From Viola odorata (taxonomy: Eukaryota > Streptophyta > Magnoliopsida > Malpighiales > Violaceae), in contig OY829541.1 in the NCBI GenBank assembly GCA_963691705.1, positions 30,454,719-30,518,718 of the forward strand: a DNA stretch of 64,000 nt, given 5' to 3'. The position numbers and the translations under genes are program-made. Shown here piece after piece: positions 10,363 through 20,965 of this stretch (within the stretch, counting starts at the first letter, position 1; every line of letters starts with the position of its first letter). Under the pieces are notes generated by a model. That model saw nothing but the letters and a program-made list of their open reading frames with translations, did no database searches and was not told the origin of the DNA.

Positions 10363-10966
10363 TGATATGAGCTTAAAGGCTCCAGCTTGTCCTTATGCCT
10401 TGCCCGGACCAGCCTTGGATCTCACAGCGAAAACTAGCACATTAGGGACTGTTTTGGTGATCAAGTCAGCCGGCCTTCCTAGGTTTAAATGAAGGGTTAT
10501 TTTAGGGTTTTCTTATGTAATAATTCTCAAGCTATAAATAGAAAGAGATAGCCTCTTTTATAGCTTGCCTTTGATTTTGATGATATTCTCTTTGGCCAAA
10601 TCAGTAGAGTAACCTAGGTAATTTAGGGTTCTTAAAACCAGCACTTCATCTTCTTTACTTTGTAACAAGGTTGCTCAAGCAAGTTCTTGAGAGGGTTTGT
10701 TGGGTATTGAAGTTATATACTTATTGTTCATCTAAACACTCTCCTTTTCATCCATTAATCCGCAGCACAATCCGCACTCCTTCTAGCGACGTTATCTTCT
10801 CCATTATTCCATCTATTGCCACTGCCCTTAAACTCCATACAAATCCGGATCCATCCATCCACCCAAACACCAATTATCCATGTGTTTACCACCTCCCAAA
10901 GGAGACTAGATCCTTGCTGCCTTCATCTCACGATTTCATCTCCGAATAGAAGTTAAGCTCTTATCA
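10363..10966 (+). repeat. E-type LTR, apparently solo (604 bp)
   Basis: Complete LTR with TGATATGAGC start and TTATCA end, related to the 627-bp E LTRs (GATATTCTCTTTGGCC, TATAAATA at 10533-10540). The flanks do not match: catgg on the left inside a C-type LTR, ggcct on the right inside another LTR. It is therefore not a simple solo LTR and probably sits at a recombination junction. Confidence 0.7.
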
Positions 10967-11434
10967 GGCCTTACCTTCGCACGTCCGTGCCATGTGTCAC
11001 GGCCCTTTGGGCTCACAAGGCCACCTATGCCCATTTGGGCTCACAAGCTTCCCAAGTCTTCTAGACTTTTCCCACATGAGCTAGAACTTGTATAGGTCAT
11101 TCTAGAAGCTAGTAGATGTATAGAGAATTCTAGAATCCTTGATCTCCACCGTTGGATCAAAATGATCCTAACCGTCCATTAAGGAGGCCCTTGTGTATAA
11201 ATAGGGGTAGAGTCTCACTTGTACATTCACCAAACATTCAAGCAATACATAAGCATTCTCCCACATACTCTCTTGAGCTTTCCTTTCTAAGTTCTTAGCT
11301 CTTTAAGCTTTACTTGGGCTAACATCTTCTAAGTTTGTGGCTTAGTGTGTTGTAGGTTGACTTAGCGAGCAAGAGGGCGAGCAAGCTAGGTGCCGCACGG
11401 GACAATCGCTGTGCAAAATACTCATCCCGTGACA
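10967..11434 (+). repeat. 3' portion of a 5' LTR of the second gypsy lineage
   Basis: Contains a TATAAATAG box (11196-11204) and ends cccgtgaca, followed after two bases by the primer-binding site and then a gag start, which fixes it as a 5' LTR. The left part is missing at the junction with the E-type LTR. Confidence 0.65.
11196..11204 (+). promoter_or_regulatory. TATA box in the partial 5' LTR
   Basis: TATAAATAG in an AT-poor context, about 240 bases before the LTR end. A plausible core promoter; predicted only. Confidence 0.5.
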
Positions 11435-11436
11435 AG

Positions 11437-11448
11437 TGGTAGCGGAGC
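11437..11448 (+). other. Primer-binding site
   Basis: TGGTAGCGGAGC two bases after the LTR end, identical to the sites in the CRM-like elements although the gag here is from a different lineage. Confidence 0.75.
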
Positions 11449-11467
11449 ACAAGTTCGAGTGGGAATC

Positions 11468-11660
11468 ATGGCCAACGACTCAAACGTGACCAACGTGGGC
11501 GAGAATGTTGAGCGCAGAAGGGACAAGAATATCCCAGGTGGCTCTAGGCCATCACGGAAGGACAAGTCCGTGGATGCTTTGCATACAATGGAGGCCAAGT
11601 TGGCGCGTTTGGAGTTATCCGTGGCTGACAATCGAGACCGGTTCAAGGACATTGACCAAC
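11468..11660 (+). pseudogene. Gag N-terminal fragment, second gypsy lineage
   Basis: The ATG at 11468 opens a charged 64-codon reading frame (SRPSRKDKSVDALHTMEAKL, then LELSVADNRDRFKDID) that stops being gag at 11661, where an inverted C-type LTR begins after ccaac. The next residues of this gag are on the minus strand at 10199. The short leader (about 20 bases from primer-binding site to ATG) contrasts with the 0.8-1.5 kb leaders of the other elements. Confidence 0.7.
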
Positions 11661-12005
11661 TGATAAGGCCCGAGCTCCTTTTGGAGGAGTTTAGCCGCTG
11701 ATTTCTTGGAAGAAGCCGGATCTAGTCTCTTTCGGAGATTGGTTCTTGATAGATGGATGGATGAACGGATAATATGAAGGAGTAAATGAGTAGTATACAA
11801 CGAATGATCATGGAGGAAAAGGAAAGGTGTATTTATGATTAACAAATCAGAACTTTGTTCTTAGCAAACCCCCTCAAGATGGACTTGAGTAACCTTGCTG
11901 AAAAGAACTAAGGATCTCTAAGCTAATCCGACCCTCTCACCACAATGATGAGCAACCCAAATTAAAGAAGATAGTGTGCTGGTTTGAAGAACCCTAATTA
12001 GCTAG
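11661..12005 (-). repeat. C-type LTR, 3' part, inverted
   Basis: Plus-strand TGATAAGGCCC is the reverse complement of the C LTR end (compare 30953-31297). It is preceded by ccaac, the putative target duplication. It is broken at 12005, within ccctaattagctag, by the 5' LTR of element G. Confidence 0.75.
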
Positions 12006-12816
12006 TGATATGAGCACCAATGCTCATGGATACTTCACTCGGAGCAAAGCCTTAGCAGCCACCCTCTTGAAGAGCCTTATAACCGAAGAGCGCGACTTGG
12101 AGGCAAGGGAGCGATGTACTACATGCATTCATGCTTTGCTCGGACATACCATGAGGAACCGCGCGCCTAACCCTCCGAAGCCATGAGCGCGCGCTCGCCC
12201 AGCCCTAGCAAACCATTAACGCGTCTGGCTAAGTCTTAGCCATGGTGAACGTCAAGGCAAGGCCCACCAAGCCCATCTTCAAGGTCTCCTAAGGCCGGCA
12301 GCAAGCCCCTTTGTCCAAGGGTGATGGGGTATTTTCCCCTTGTAAATAACCTAAGTATTTAAAGTGTAGAATGGTTCATTTCTACACTTGTCTTTGTTTT
12401 TGTGTTATCTTCTTCAAGGACAAAACTTTTAGCTTATGCATTAGGGTTCCTAAAACCATAGGGTTCTTAAAACCAGCACCAACTATCTAAACAAATCAGG
12501 TTGCTCATCCAAGAGGTGAGAGAATTGTATTTGTTTAAGAGATCCTTTGTTCTTTTCGGCAAGGTTACTCATCCAAGAGGTGAGGGGGTTTGTCAAGAAC
12601 AATAGTTCCTTTTTGTTATCATCAATACATATTCCTTTTCCTCCATTTCTGTCCGCTGCAATCCAAATCATCTCCCCTTCAAAACAGTCGTTCATCCATG
12701 TCAAATCCGATCATCCATTCATCTATCTATACACCAACCTCCCAAAGAGGCTAGATCCTACTCCTTCAAGGATTCCTTCAGCCAAACTCCTCCAAATCAG
12801 AGCTTGGGTCATATCA
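12006..12816 (+). repeat. Element G 5' LTR, 811 bp
   Basis: Starts TGATATGAGC and ends GGTCATATCA, followed by the primer-binding site. A TATTTAAAG sequence near 12355 is the likely TATA equivalent. The first part reads as the C-terminal tail (GYFTRSKALAATL) in the 3' copy. Confidence 0.85.
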
Positions 12817-12818
12817 AG

Positions 12819-12830
12819 TGGTAGCGGAGC
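12819..12830 (+). other. Primer-binding site of element G
   Basis: TGGTAGCGGAGC, two bases past the 5' LTR. Confidence 0.8.
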
Positions 12831-14223
12831 TCAAGGCTGCCTCTAGGTTGGTAATCGTCTTCTTCCCCATCCCCTAATCGGCTAAATTGTTTTCTATTTT
12901 TCGGCCAAGTTCATAACCGTTCCCCTAAACTGAAATTGCTAGTTTTCCTTCATTTCCTATGGTTCAAACACAAATTCCTTACATATCCATGGCTGAAACT
13001 TTGTTTCTAACCGTGGGAATCACTAGTTTGTCCATCCAAAGCATTTCTGATTTTAGGTCAAAAAATATCGTTTCTAGTGATTTGATCTTGCATAAACACT
13101 TTGGCTGGATTGATTTGTGTTTATTGTGTCATTTGTGACTGAAATCTTCATCTTCTTGACAATATTTGCTGCTGAATATATTGGAGCCTCCTATGGTGGC
13201 CATGAGAGCCATGTGGACTGATTTTATTTGAGCCAAGTGTTTCACATTTCATCCTCTCTTCCTATCGGCCACATCTCTCTATTTTTAGCCTAGTATTCTC
13301 ACCTTGCATAGCACTCCTCTCCCACACAGCCGGCCCTAGGTCAGCTCCCTTAACTCACCCTTTGCTTGTCATACACTTTGCATAAACTCATTGTCACACA
13401 TCTTGGTGCACATTAGCGAAAATTGTGGTGCATTTTAGCGTCAACTTTGGGTGCATGTTAGCCAAAACTTGGGTGCATTTTAGCAAAAAAATGGTGCATT
13501 TTAACTTCAAAATACTAGTTTATTTTAGTGGAAAATTTCGGTGCACGTTAGCAAAAATTTCGTCAATTTGTGAATTTTTTTTAACTTGCCGAATTATTTG
13601 CCTTCCACTTCAATCATCCAAAACTCATCTCATACATTTATTGAAGCTCTCTTGCACTTACAAAAGAAAAGAAAAACAGCATAGAAAGGGATCAAAAAAG
13701 TAAAAGAAATCCCTAAGTCAAAAAAAAGAAAAAACAAGAGAAAAGAAGGGATCAAAAGAGTTAATTACATCCCTCAATCAAAAGAAAAAAGATACAAGTA
13801 AGTCAAAGCAAGAGGCAAATTGTATGTGTGCATTTGAAGTATTTTCGTTCAAGTTAAGGTGTGCATTTATCAAGTGTTCTTCACTTTGGCAGCAACTTGT
13901 GAAAATTTTGACCTTGTTTTTGTTTCTCCTTTCTTCTTGAGTTTGTCCTTTGAGCTTGCTTTCTTTTGTGTCCTTGAGTTTTCTTCACTTGTTTCTCACA
14001 TCAATATCCACTCTAACCTAAGTAGTGTTCAAACTCAAGCAATTTTCCTTGAACACTATTTCGGTTTCCTCACCTTTCGTTCTACCCTAGTTTTCCTTGA
14101 ACTCCTTGTCCTAGCCTTGAGTCTTAGAGTCATTTCTGGTTGAATCGTTTGGTTCTTGAGTGAAGATTGAGTGGGTGAGATTGTGAGCGTATTAGAGTGT
14201 AGTGCGAAACACGAGCGACACAC
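12831..14223 (+). other. Element G long untranslated leader
   Basis: About 1.4 kb with no coding sequence I can recognise. It holds a block at 13183-13220 (CTATGGTGGCCATGAGAG) that recurs in the leaders of E (40018-40054) and F (59726-59762), a minisatellite at 13405-13562, and A-rich repeats built on gggatcaaaa near 13686-13790. The shared block across elements with different proteins suggests a cis-acting RNA function or common ancestry; function unknown. Confidence 0.6.
13405..13562 (+). repeat. Degenerate ~22-bp minisatellite in G leader
   Basis: About seven imperfect units of the type GGTGCATTTTAGCAAAA, varying in the two bases after GGTGCA and in the A-run. No coding potential. Confidence 0.7.
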
Positions 14224-14277
14224 GTAAGGGAGGGACTAACCCTTATTATTTCCAATTGTGTTTGTGTCTTTTTGCAG
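14224..14277 (+). other. Candidate 54-nt mini-intron or conserved leader block (G)
   Basis: CAC|GTAAGGGAGGG, then GGACTAACCC (branch-point-like CTAAC) and TTTTTGCAG just before gag. Equivalent to the 61-nt block in A, D and D3. Very short for a plant intron, so it may be a conserved untranslated element instead. Confidence 0.3.
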
Positions 14278-14289
14278 GTACCTTTCACG

Positions 14290-15966
14290 ATGTCTCACCG
14301 AGACACACATTCGAATGCTAGTTCGGGGGAATCCTCTCCTCTAATTACACGGCCCAATTACACGACACTAGACGGCAAGTCACTGATTTGTAGCACTTTC
14401 AAGCAAAGCAAGACCAAGACACAAAGCACATCTTGGCTGCCATTGCTGCCTTATCGGTGCAAATGGCAAACCCTACTCCCCCGCGGCCAGCCCCAACCCC
14501 ACAGCCCACATCTACACCTCAAAAGGATACACCACCTTCCCCACACCACCCACCACCTCTCTATCCACCTCCCAATTACCGACCCCCAAATTTCCCGCCA
14601 ACGGCTCAATACTACCAAACTACATGCCCAACTGATCCTACAAGCATCGATTACTATGCGTTCCCATAAGGACACGTACACACCAACCTCCATGACACAA
14701 GGCAGCCACCACCCCCACCACCTCGCACCCACTCGGCCGCATCCCCACACATCCAGGCTGCCCTCACACACACACCTCCCACCAAGGCAGCCACCAACAC
14801 AACCACCACCACCATCCCCACACAACACCCCACCCGCCGCACCACCAAATCCTATTAGACAGCAGCCAAACCTCAATCACCTAGATGTCCCTTTACACCT
14901 AGCAAATGCCTATGTACCACCTCCCTTGGACAGACCTAGACCCTCCTCTCCGCCGTCCTATGAGCACGCACACAATGCTCGGCGATTCGATTATGATGAA
15001 GCATTTGAGCAGCGGGGTAACCGGAACAACGAGGAGAGAGTGGATAGCAACCTCTCAAGTATCAAACTATCCATTCCCCCCTTCGAAGGTAAAGATGATC
15101 CGGATGCCTTCAATGAGTGGGAAAATAAAGTGGACCGGCTGTTTGCTTGCTACAATTACTCCGAGACAAAGAAAGTTAAGTTGGCCATTGTGGAGTTCAC
15201 GGATTTGGCAATACAATGGTGTGATCGCCTTTGTTTGCTCAAACGAATTGCGGGCACACCACCTATTGTGTCTTGGGAAGAATTGAGGGGTGAGATGAGG
15301 CATCGTTTTGTGCCTCCACACTATATCCGCGAGTTACACCAGCGCCTCCAACGGTTGTATCAAGGGCCACGTACCGTGAGTGAATATTATCACGAAATGT
15401 TGACATGCTTGATGCGGGCTAGCACGAATGAGAGTGAAGAAGCAACCATGGCACGGTTTATAGCGGGTGTACACAAGGAAATTTCCAATCAGTTTGAGTT
15501 CCATCATTATGACACCTTAGAAGACATGTTTCATTTGGCCTTGAAAATTAAGAAAGAAGTAAGTTCTAAACCTAAATCCTCATACACTTCTCCCTCCACC
15601 ACTCAAAAATCTTGGCAGTCATCTACCTCTACCACACAAAAGCCATGGCAGACCTCTAGACCTGCCACAGACAGCCCCAAAACACACACCCCATCCAAGC
15701 CCTACACCAACCCGAAACAAACACCAAACACTACCTCCACACCTAGAACTCCTGCCCGAAACATTGAGTGCTTCAAGTGTGGAGGGAAAGGCCATATAAG
15801 GGCCGAATGCCCCAATCGAAGGGTGGTAATGATCCGCAAGGGGGGAGGGGGGGGGGGGAGGTGGCAGCAGAAAGTGAGGACGATGACGATTCACCACCTC
15901 CTCTCGACCATCTATGGAATGATCACGAGGGTGAGCCGATGGATCAAGATGAGTATGACATGTTAG
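14290..15966 (+). pseudogene. Element G gag (frame-damaged)
   Basis: The ATG at 14290 (MSHRDTH) opens gag. A proline-rich N-terminal stretch shifts frame between about 14410 and 14670: the alternative frame there reads AAIAALSVQM and PPNYRPPNFPP. The capsid region follows (NLSSIKLSIPPFEGKDDPDA, FVPPHYIRELHQRLQRLYQG) and then a CCHC knuckle ([14 protein letters not shown], about 15768-15810). A G-run at 15841-15858 throws the frame before protease, so the ORF ends in nonsense at 15966. In the related elements gag and protease share a frame. Confidence 0.8.
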
Positions 15967-17549
15967 AAGTCCCCAATTGCTTAGTTGTTCGACGTAGCTT
16001 GAGCATGGCAGCAAAGGACAGTGACAAGGTGATGGAACAAAGGGAGAACTTGTTTCACACCCGTGGAATTTCAAATGGAATGGTGATTTCTATTATTGTG
16101 GACAACGAGAGTTGTGCGAATGTGGCCAGCACTCTCCTAGTGCATTCCTTAGGCCTCACCACCTCCAAACACCCGCGGGCCTATGTGTTGAATTGGTTCA
16201 ACGATGGCAACTCGGTTAGAGTCAAGAGCCAAGTTCTGGTTCCCCTCCAAATCGGCAAGTATGTGGACGAACGCCTATGTGATGTGGCACCAAAGCACTC
16301 TAGCCACCTTCTCCTTGGCAGACCGTGGCAATTTGATAAGAAGGCCCTTCATGACGGGTTGTACAACACATACAAGTTAGAACACAATGGCAGCAAGTTC
16401 CTACTACCGCCCCTTCCTCCTAATCAAGTTTACGAGGACCAATTGAAGTTGGAGAAGGCTGCTGCCACGTTTGAAATAACATCTTCACTTGGAAAGCAAG
16501 CGGAATGGAGTGGAGTGAAGAAAGTAAGTGGAGAGAGAGTGCAAAACAGTGGGCATGAAAAAAATGAGCATGCCTTGAGTGGAGAGAAAAATGTGAGCTA
16601 TGAGAGAGGGTTGAGTCGAAATACATCACTTGAAAAAAGTAAGCAAGCGGGTGAGATTCCAAAGGGTGTGAAAATGGACAGCAAGGTGTGTCTAATGGCT
16701 AAGGGTAGAGATGTAAGGAATGCTTTAATCATGCGCAGGCCTTGCATACTTATCAGATTTAAGGAACACTCCCTTGTTGCTACTAACACTAACCCCCCAT
16801 TTCCTAGTTGTTTGTCTCCTCTTTTGCTAGATTTCAAGGATGTTTTTCGGGATGAAATTCCCAATGGGCTTCCCCCCGTGCATGGAATAGAGCACCGAAT
16901 TGACTTCTTGCCTGGATCTACACTACCAAACCGCCCAGATCAAGTTGAAGCGCTTCTTGCCAAAGGATTCGTTAGGGAGAGCCTTTCTCCTTGTGCTGTC
17001 CCGGTGGTCCTCGTGCCAAAGAAGGATGGAAGTTGGCGCATGTGCATGGATTGCCGTTCGGCGAATAAAATCACGGTAAAGTATTCTCACCCCATTCCTC
17101 GTTTGGATGACATGCTGGATGAGTTAAGTAGTGCTAAAGTGTTCTCCAAAATTGATTTAGTGAGTGGTTATCACCAGATTAGGATGTATAAAGGAGATGA
17201 ATGGAAAACAGCCTTTAAAACCAAGTTTGGTCTTTATGAATGGTTAGTTATGCCATTTGGGCTCACTAATGCTCCTGGCACCTTTATGCGCTTAATGAAC
17301 CATTTGCTTAGACCTTTTATGGGGAAGTTTGTAGTTGTTTATTTTGATGACATATTGGTTTATAGCACATCACCACAACTCCACTTGGAACACTTGAAAC
17401 AGATTTTTCTCACCCTTCGCAAGTATAAACTCTTCGTGAAGTTATCCAAATGGGAATTCTGTTTGGAGGAAGTACACTTCCTTGGTTTCATTGTAGGTAC
17501 TCAAGGCCTAAAAGTGGACAATGAGAAGATCAAGGCCATTGCTGAATAG
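15768..17549 (+). pseudogene. Element G protease and RT
   Basis: After the knuckle the frame reads an acidic spacer and then protease ([16 protein letters not shown]; homologues have DNGSC). A linker with [13 protein letters not shown] follows, then RT ([52 protein letters not shown]). RT lacks about twelve residues of the usual stretch after LPNRP, a small deletion. It ends at TAG 17547-17549, where homologues have Trp (EWPTP). Confidence 0.8.
15841..15858 (+). repeat. G homopolymer at the gag-protease boundary
   Basis: A run of G interrupted once by A, at the point where the gag and protease frames part. Could be slippage, assembly error or, less likely, a frameshift signal. Confidence 0.7.
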
Positions 17550-18377
17550 CCGACACCAACCAATGTGGGAGACGTCCGCTCCTTTCACGGGCTGGCTGGT
17601 TTCTACCGCCGCTTTGTCAAGGACTTCTCCTCCATTGCCGCCGCCCTTAATGCTCTCACCAAGAAGAATGTCCCTTTCATTTAGGGTGAAGAGCACGAGA
17701 TGGCTTTCAACACTCTCAAGGACAAGCTGTCCTCCAGCCCCGTCCTAATCCTACCCAACTTCGACAAAACGTTCGAAGTAGAGTGTGATGCAAGTGGCAT
17801 CGGTATTGGAGCTGTTTTAGTCCAAGAGAAGAAACCGGTGGCCTTCTTTAGTGAAAAGTTGAAGGGTGCGCAGCTGAATTATTGCACATATGATCGAGAA
17901 TTATATACCCTTGTGCATGCCCTCAATGTGTGGGAACACTACTTGCTGCCCAAAGAATTCGTCGTGCATACGGACCACCTGAGCCTCAAGTACTTGAAGG
18001 GACAAGGAAAGCTCAACAAACGCCATGCAGCTTGGATGGAGTTCATCGAGAGGTTCCCATACCACATCAAATACTTGAAGGGTAAGGACAACATCGTGGC
18101 AGATGCGTTGTCTCGTAGGTATGCCCTCCTTACATCGCTTCATTCACGCCTTTTAGGCTTTATGCATATTACCTCTTTGTATGCTGATGATGCGGATTTT
18201 AAAGATGCATTTCTAGCTTGTGTTAATGGTGCGCATGACATTTTTGTGTTACATGACTCTTTTCTGTTTCGTAAAGGTCGATTATGTATTCCTACATGTA
18301 GCACACGTGAATTGCTTGTTAAAGAAGCACATGGTGGTGGTTTAATGGGCCACTTTCGCGTAGAAAAGCACATTTAA
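17550..18377 (+). pseudogene. Element G RT end and RNase H
   Basis: Same frame as the segment before. [20 protein letters not shown], then a second Trp-to-TAG change near 17682. RNase H ([40 protein letters not shown]) is followed by the start of the integrase zinc domain (HGGGLMGHF). A small deletion at about 18365 shifts the frame. Confidence 0.8.
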
Positions 18378-19605
18378 AGAGCATTTCTTTTGGCCACATA
18401 TGAAGAAACAAGTTACTAATTTTGTGGCAGCTTGCCTTCCTTGTAAACGTGCTAAATCTAAATGCCTTAATCATGGTCTTTATATGCCTCTACATGTTCC
18501 ATCGCATCCTTGGTGTGATTTATCTATGGATTTCGTTGTTGGTTTGCCTCGCTCCAAACGAGGTAAGGATTCACTCTTTGTAGTGGTTGATCGCTTTTCA
18601 AAAATGGCTCATTTTATACCATGTCACACTACGAATGATGCATCGCACATTGCCACACTTTTCTTTCGTGAGATTGTCCAATTACATGGTATGCCTCGCA
18701 CAATTGTTAGTGATAGGGATAGCAAATTCCTTAGTCACTTTTGGCGTGTATTGTGGGGTAAATTGGGTACGAAGTTGCTGTTTTCTACATCTTGTCATCC
18801 CCAAACGGATGGCCAAACTGAAGTAGTTAATAGGACTTTAGGCACAATGCTACGTATGATGATTCAGCAATACTCTAAGTCATGGGACGATTGCATCCCT
18901 TTTATTGAATTTGCATACAATCGTGCCATGCATTCTTCCACTCGCTTCTCTCCTTTTGAGCTAGTCTATGGGTTTAACCCACTCACCCCCATGGACTTGT
19001 TGCCTCTTCCTTTGACTGATTTGATAAGCATAGATGGAGAGGAAAAAGCAGCCGTAGTGCAGCAATTACATGAAAAAGCGAAGGAGCGAATGGAGGCATT
19101 GAACTCCAAGCTGATGGCCAAACGCAACTCGGGGCACTACATCAAGTCATTTGACGTTGGCAAATAGGTGTGGCTGCATTTGAGGAAAGACCATTTCCCA
19201 ACTCAACGGAAAGGGAAACTTAGCCAACGGGGAGACGGCCCCTTTCTAATTATGGAGAAATTCAGCGATAATGCTTATCGTTTAGATTTACCTCCTTCCT
19301 TTGGGTCTGTTAGCTCAAGCTTTAACATTAATGACTTGTCTCCTTACTTTGAAGGTGATACCGAGGGCGTTGAAGAGAAGCAGCCCATGGATTCGAGGTC
19401 GAATCCCTCCAAACGGGGAGGGGATGATATGAGCACCAATGCTCATGGATACTTCACTCGGAGCAAAGCCTTAGCAGCCACCCTCTTGAAGAGCCTTAGA
19501 ACCGAAGAGCGCGACTTGGAGGCAAGGGAGCGATGGACTACATGCATTCATGCTTTGCTCGGACATACCATGAAGAACCACGCGCCTAACCCTCCGAAGC
19601 CATGA
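18378..19605 (+). pseudogene. Element G integrase and LTR-encoded tail
   Basis: Integrase core with all three acidic positions ([28 protein letters not shown]), interrupted once by TAG 19165-19167, again where Trp is expected (GKxVWLH). The GPF/Y module is GDGPFLIMEKF. The polypurine tract is read as NPSKRGGDD. The tail HGYFTRSKALAATLLKSLR runs 180 bases into the 3' LTR and ends at 19605. Confidence 0.8.
19411..19424 (+). other. Polypurine tract of element G
   Basis: AAACGGGGAGGGGA before TGATATGAGC; the C is a likely mutation of the tract. Confidence 0.75.
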
Positions 19606-20218
19606 GCGCGCATGCGCCCAGCCCTAGCAAACTATGAACGCGTCCGGCTAAGTCTTAGCCATGGTGAACGTCAAGGCAAGGCCCACCAAGCCCATCTTCA
19701 AGGTCTCTTAAGGCCGGCAGCAAGCCCCTTTGTCCAAGGGTGATGGGGTATTTTCAACTTGTAAATAACCTAAGTATTTAAAGTGTAGAATGGTTCAATT
19801 CTACACTTGTCTTTGTTTTTGTGTTATCTTCTTCAAGGACCAAACTTTTAGCTTATGCATTAGGGTTCTTACAACCAGCACCAACTATCTAAACAAATCA
19901 GGTTGCTCATCCAAGAGGTGAGAGGGTTGTATTTGTTTAAGAGATCCTTTGTTCTTTTCGGCAAGGTTACTCATCCAAGAGGTGAGGGGGTTTGTCAAGA
20001 ACAATAGTTCCTTTTTGTTATCATCAATACATATTCCTTTTCCTCCATTTTTGTCCGCTGCAATCCAAACCATCTCCCCTTCAAAACAGTCGTTCATCCA
20101 TGTCAAATCCGATCATCCATTCATCTATCTATACGCCAACCTCCCAAAGAGGCTAGATCCTACTCCTTCAAGGATTCCTTCGGCCAAACTCCTCCAAATC
20201 AGAGCTTGGGTCATATTA
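19425..20218 (+). repeat. Element G 3' LTR, 794 bp
   Basis: Matches 12006-12816. It ends tcatatta where the 5' copy has tcatatca, so the terminal CA is mutated. From 20219 the sequence is gag of element C. Confidence 0.8.
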
Positions 20219-20965
20219 CCTAGGCCACCATACTCACCATACCGTGCCCCCACATCCTCCTTTCCTCATCCTCCTAGCTAGCCACATGTGCAAACTAATC
20301 AGCCCTACACCCACACTCTTGACACGAGACAGCCACCACATCAGCCCCCCCCCCCCCCCCCACCCGGACCACCACCACCACATAACCCTAGACAACCGCG
20401 TACACCAACTCCACTCCAAATAGCTAATCACCTAGCTGTTCCCCTACATCATGCGAATGCATATGTCCCACCCCTTTATGAGCAGCCTAGGCAGCAACAT
20501 CCACCTCACTATGAACATGCTCACAACGCTCGAAGGTTTGATCATGATGAGGTATACGAGCAGCGGGGTTATAGGCACAATGAGGAGAGAGTGGATCACA
20601 ACCTCTTGAGTATCAAGTTGTCAATCCCTACCTTCGAGGGTAAGGATGACCCGGATACTTTTCATGAATGGGAGAACAAAGTGGATAGGCAATTTGCTTG
20701 TTACAACTACTCCGAGACAAAGAAGCTGAAATTGGCCATTGTAGAGTTCACGGGCTTAGCAATACAATGGTGGGATCGCCTTTGTTTGATAAAGAGAAAT
20801 GAGGGCAGCCCGCCTATTGAGACTTGGGAGGAATTGAGGACTGAAATGAGGCGTCGGTTTGTGCCCCCACACTACATCCGTGACTTGCACCAGCGTCTCC
20901 AACGTTTGTATCAAGGTCCCCGTACCGTGAGTGATTACTACCATGAGATGTTGACTTGTTTGTGA
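20219..20965 (+). pseudogene. Element C gag, partial
   Basis: Proline-rich N-terminal remnant with a stop near 20280 and a run of 17 C at 20345-20361, then capsid (HNLLSIKLSIPTFEGKDDPD, RFVPPHYIRDLHQRLQRLYQ). A missing A near 20963 gives TGA and shifts the frame; the remaining gag continues in the next segment. Confidence 0.8.
20345..20361 (+). repeat. 17-C homopolymer in C gag
   Basis: Uninterrupted C-run within proline codons. Prone to slippage or sequencing error. Confidence 0.85.

Larger units (their letters stand above)
12006..20218 (+). mobile_element. Element G: full-length CRM-like retrotransposon, decayed
   Basis: Both LTRs (12006-12816 and 19425-20218), primer-binding site, 1.4-kb leader, gag-pol with several stops and frameshifts, and polypurine tract. 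The LTRs differ at a few percent by eye, including a 17-base duplication in the 5' copy. The flanks disagree: gctag before, in an inverted C-type LTR, and cctag after, in C gag. The copy may be a product of recombination between two G elements at different sites. Confidence 0.85.

Noticed and set aside
10363..10966. Simple solo LTR with target duplication
   Set aside because: Left flank catgg and right flank ggcct do not match and belong to different LTRs.
12547..12846. ORF in the G 5' LTR, repeated at 19949-20281
   Set aside because: It is LTR U5 sequence repeated because LTRs are repeated; no coding relationship to pol at that position.
13405..13562. CRISPR-like array
   Set aside because: Units are tandem without unique spacers; this is a plant leader minisatellite.
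14451..14876. Minus-strand Gly/Val/Trp-rich ORF of 141 codons
   Set aside because: Mirror of the proline-rich gag region of G; no start context or homology.
15841..15858. Programmed frameshift site
   Set aside because: Related elements encode gag and protease in one frame, so a mutation or assembly error is simpler.
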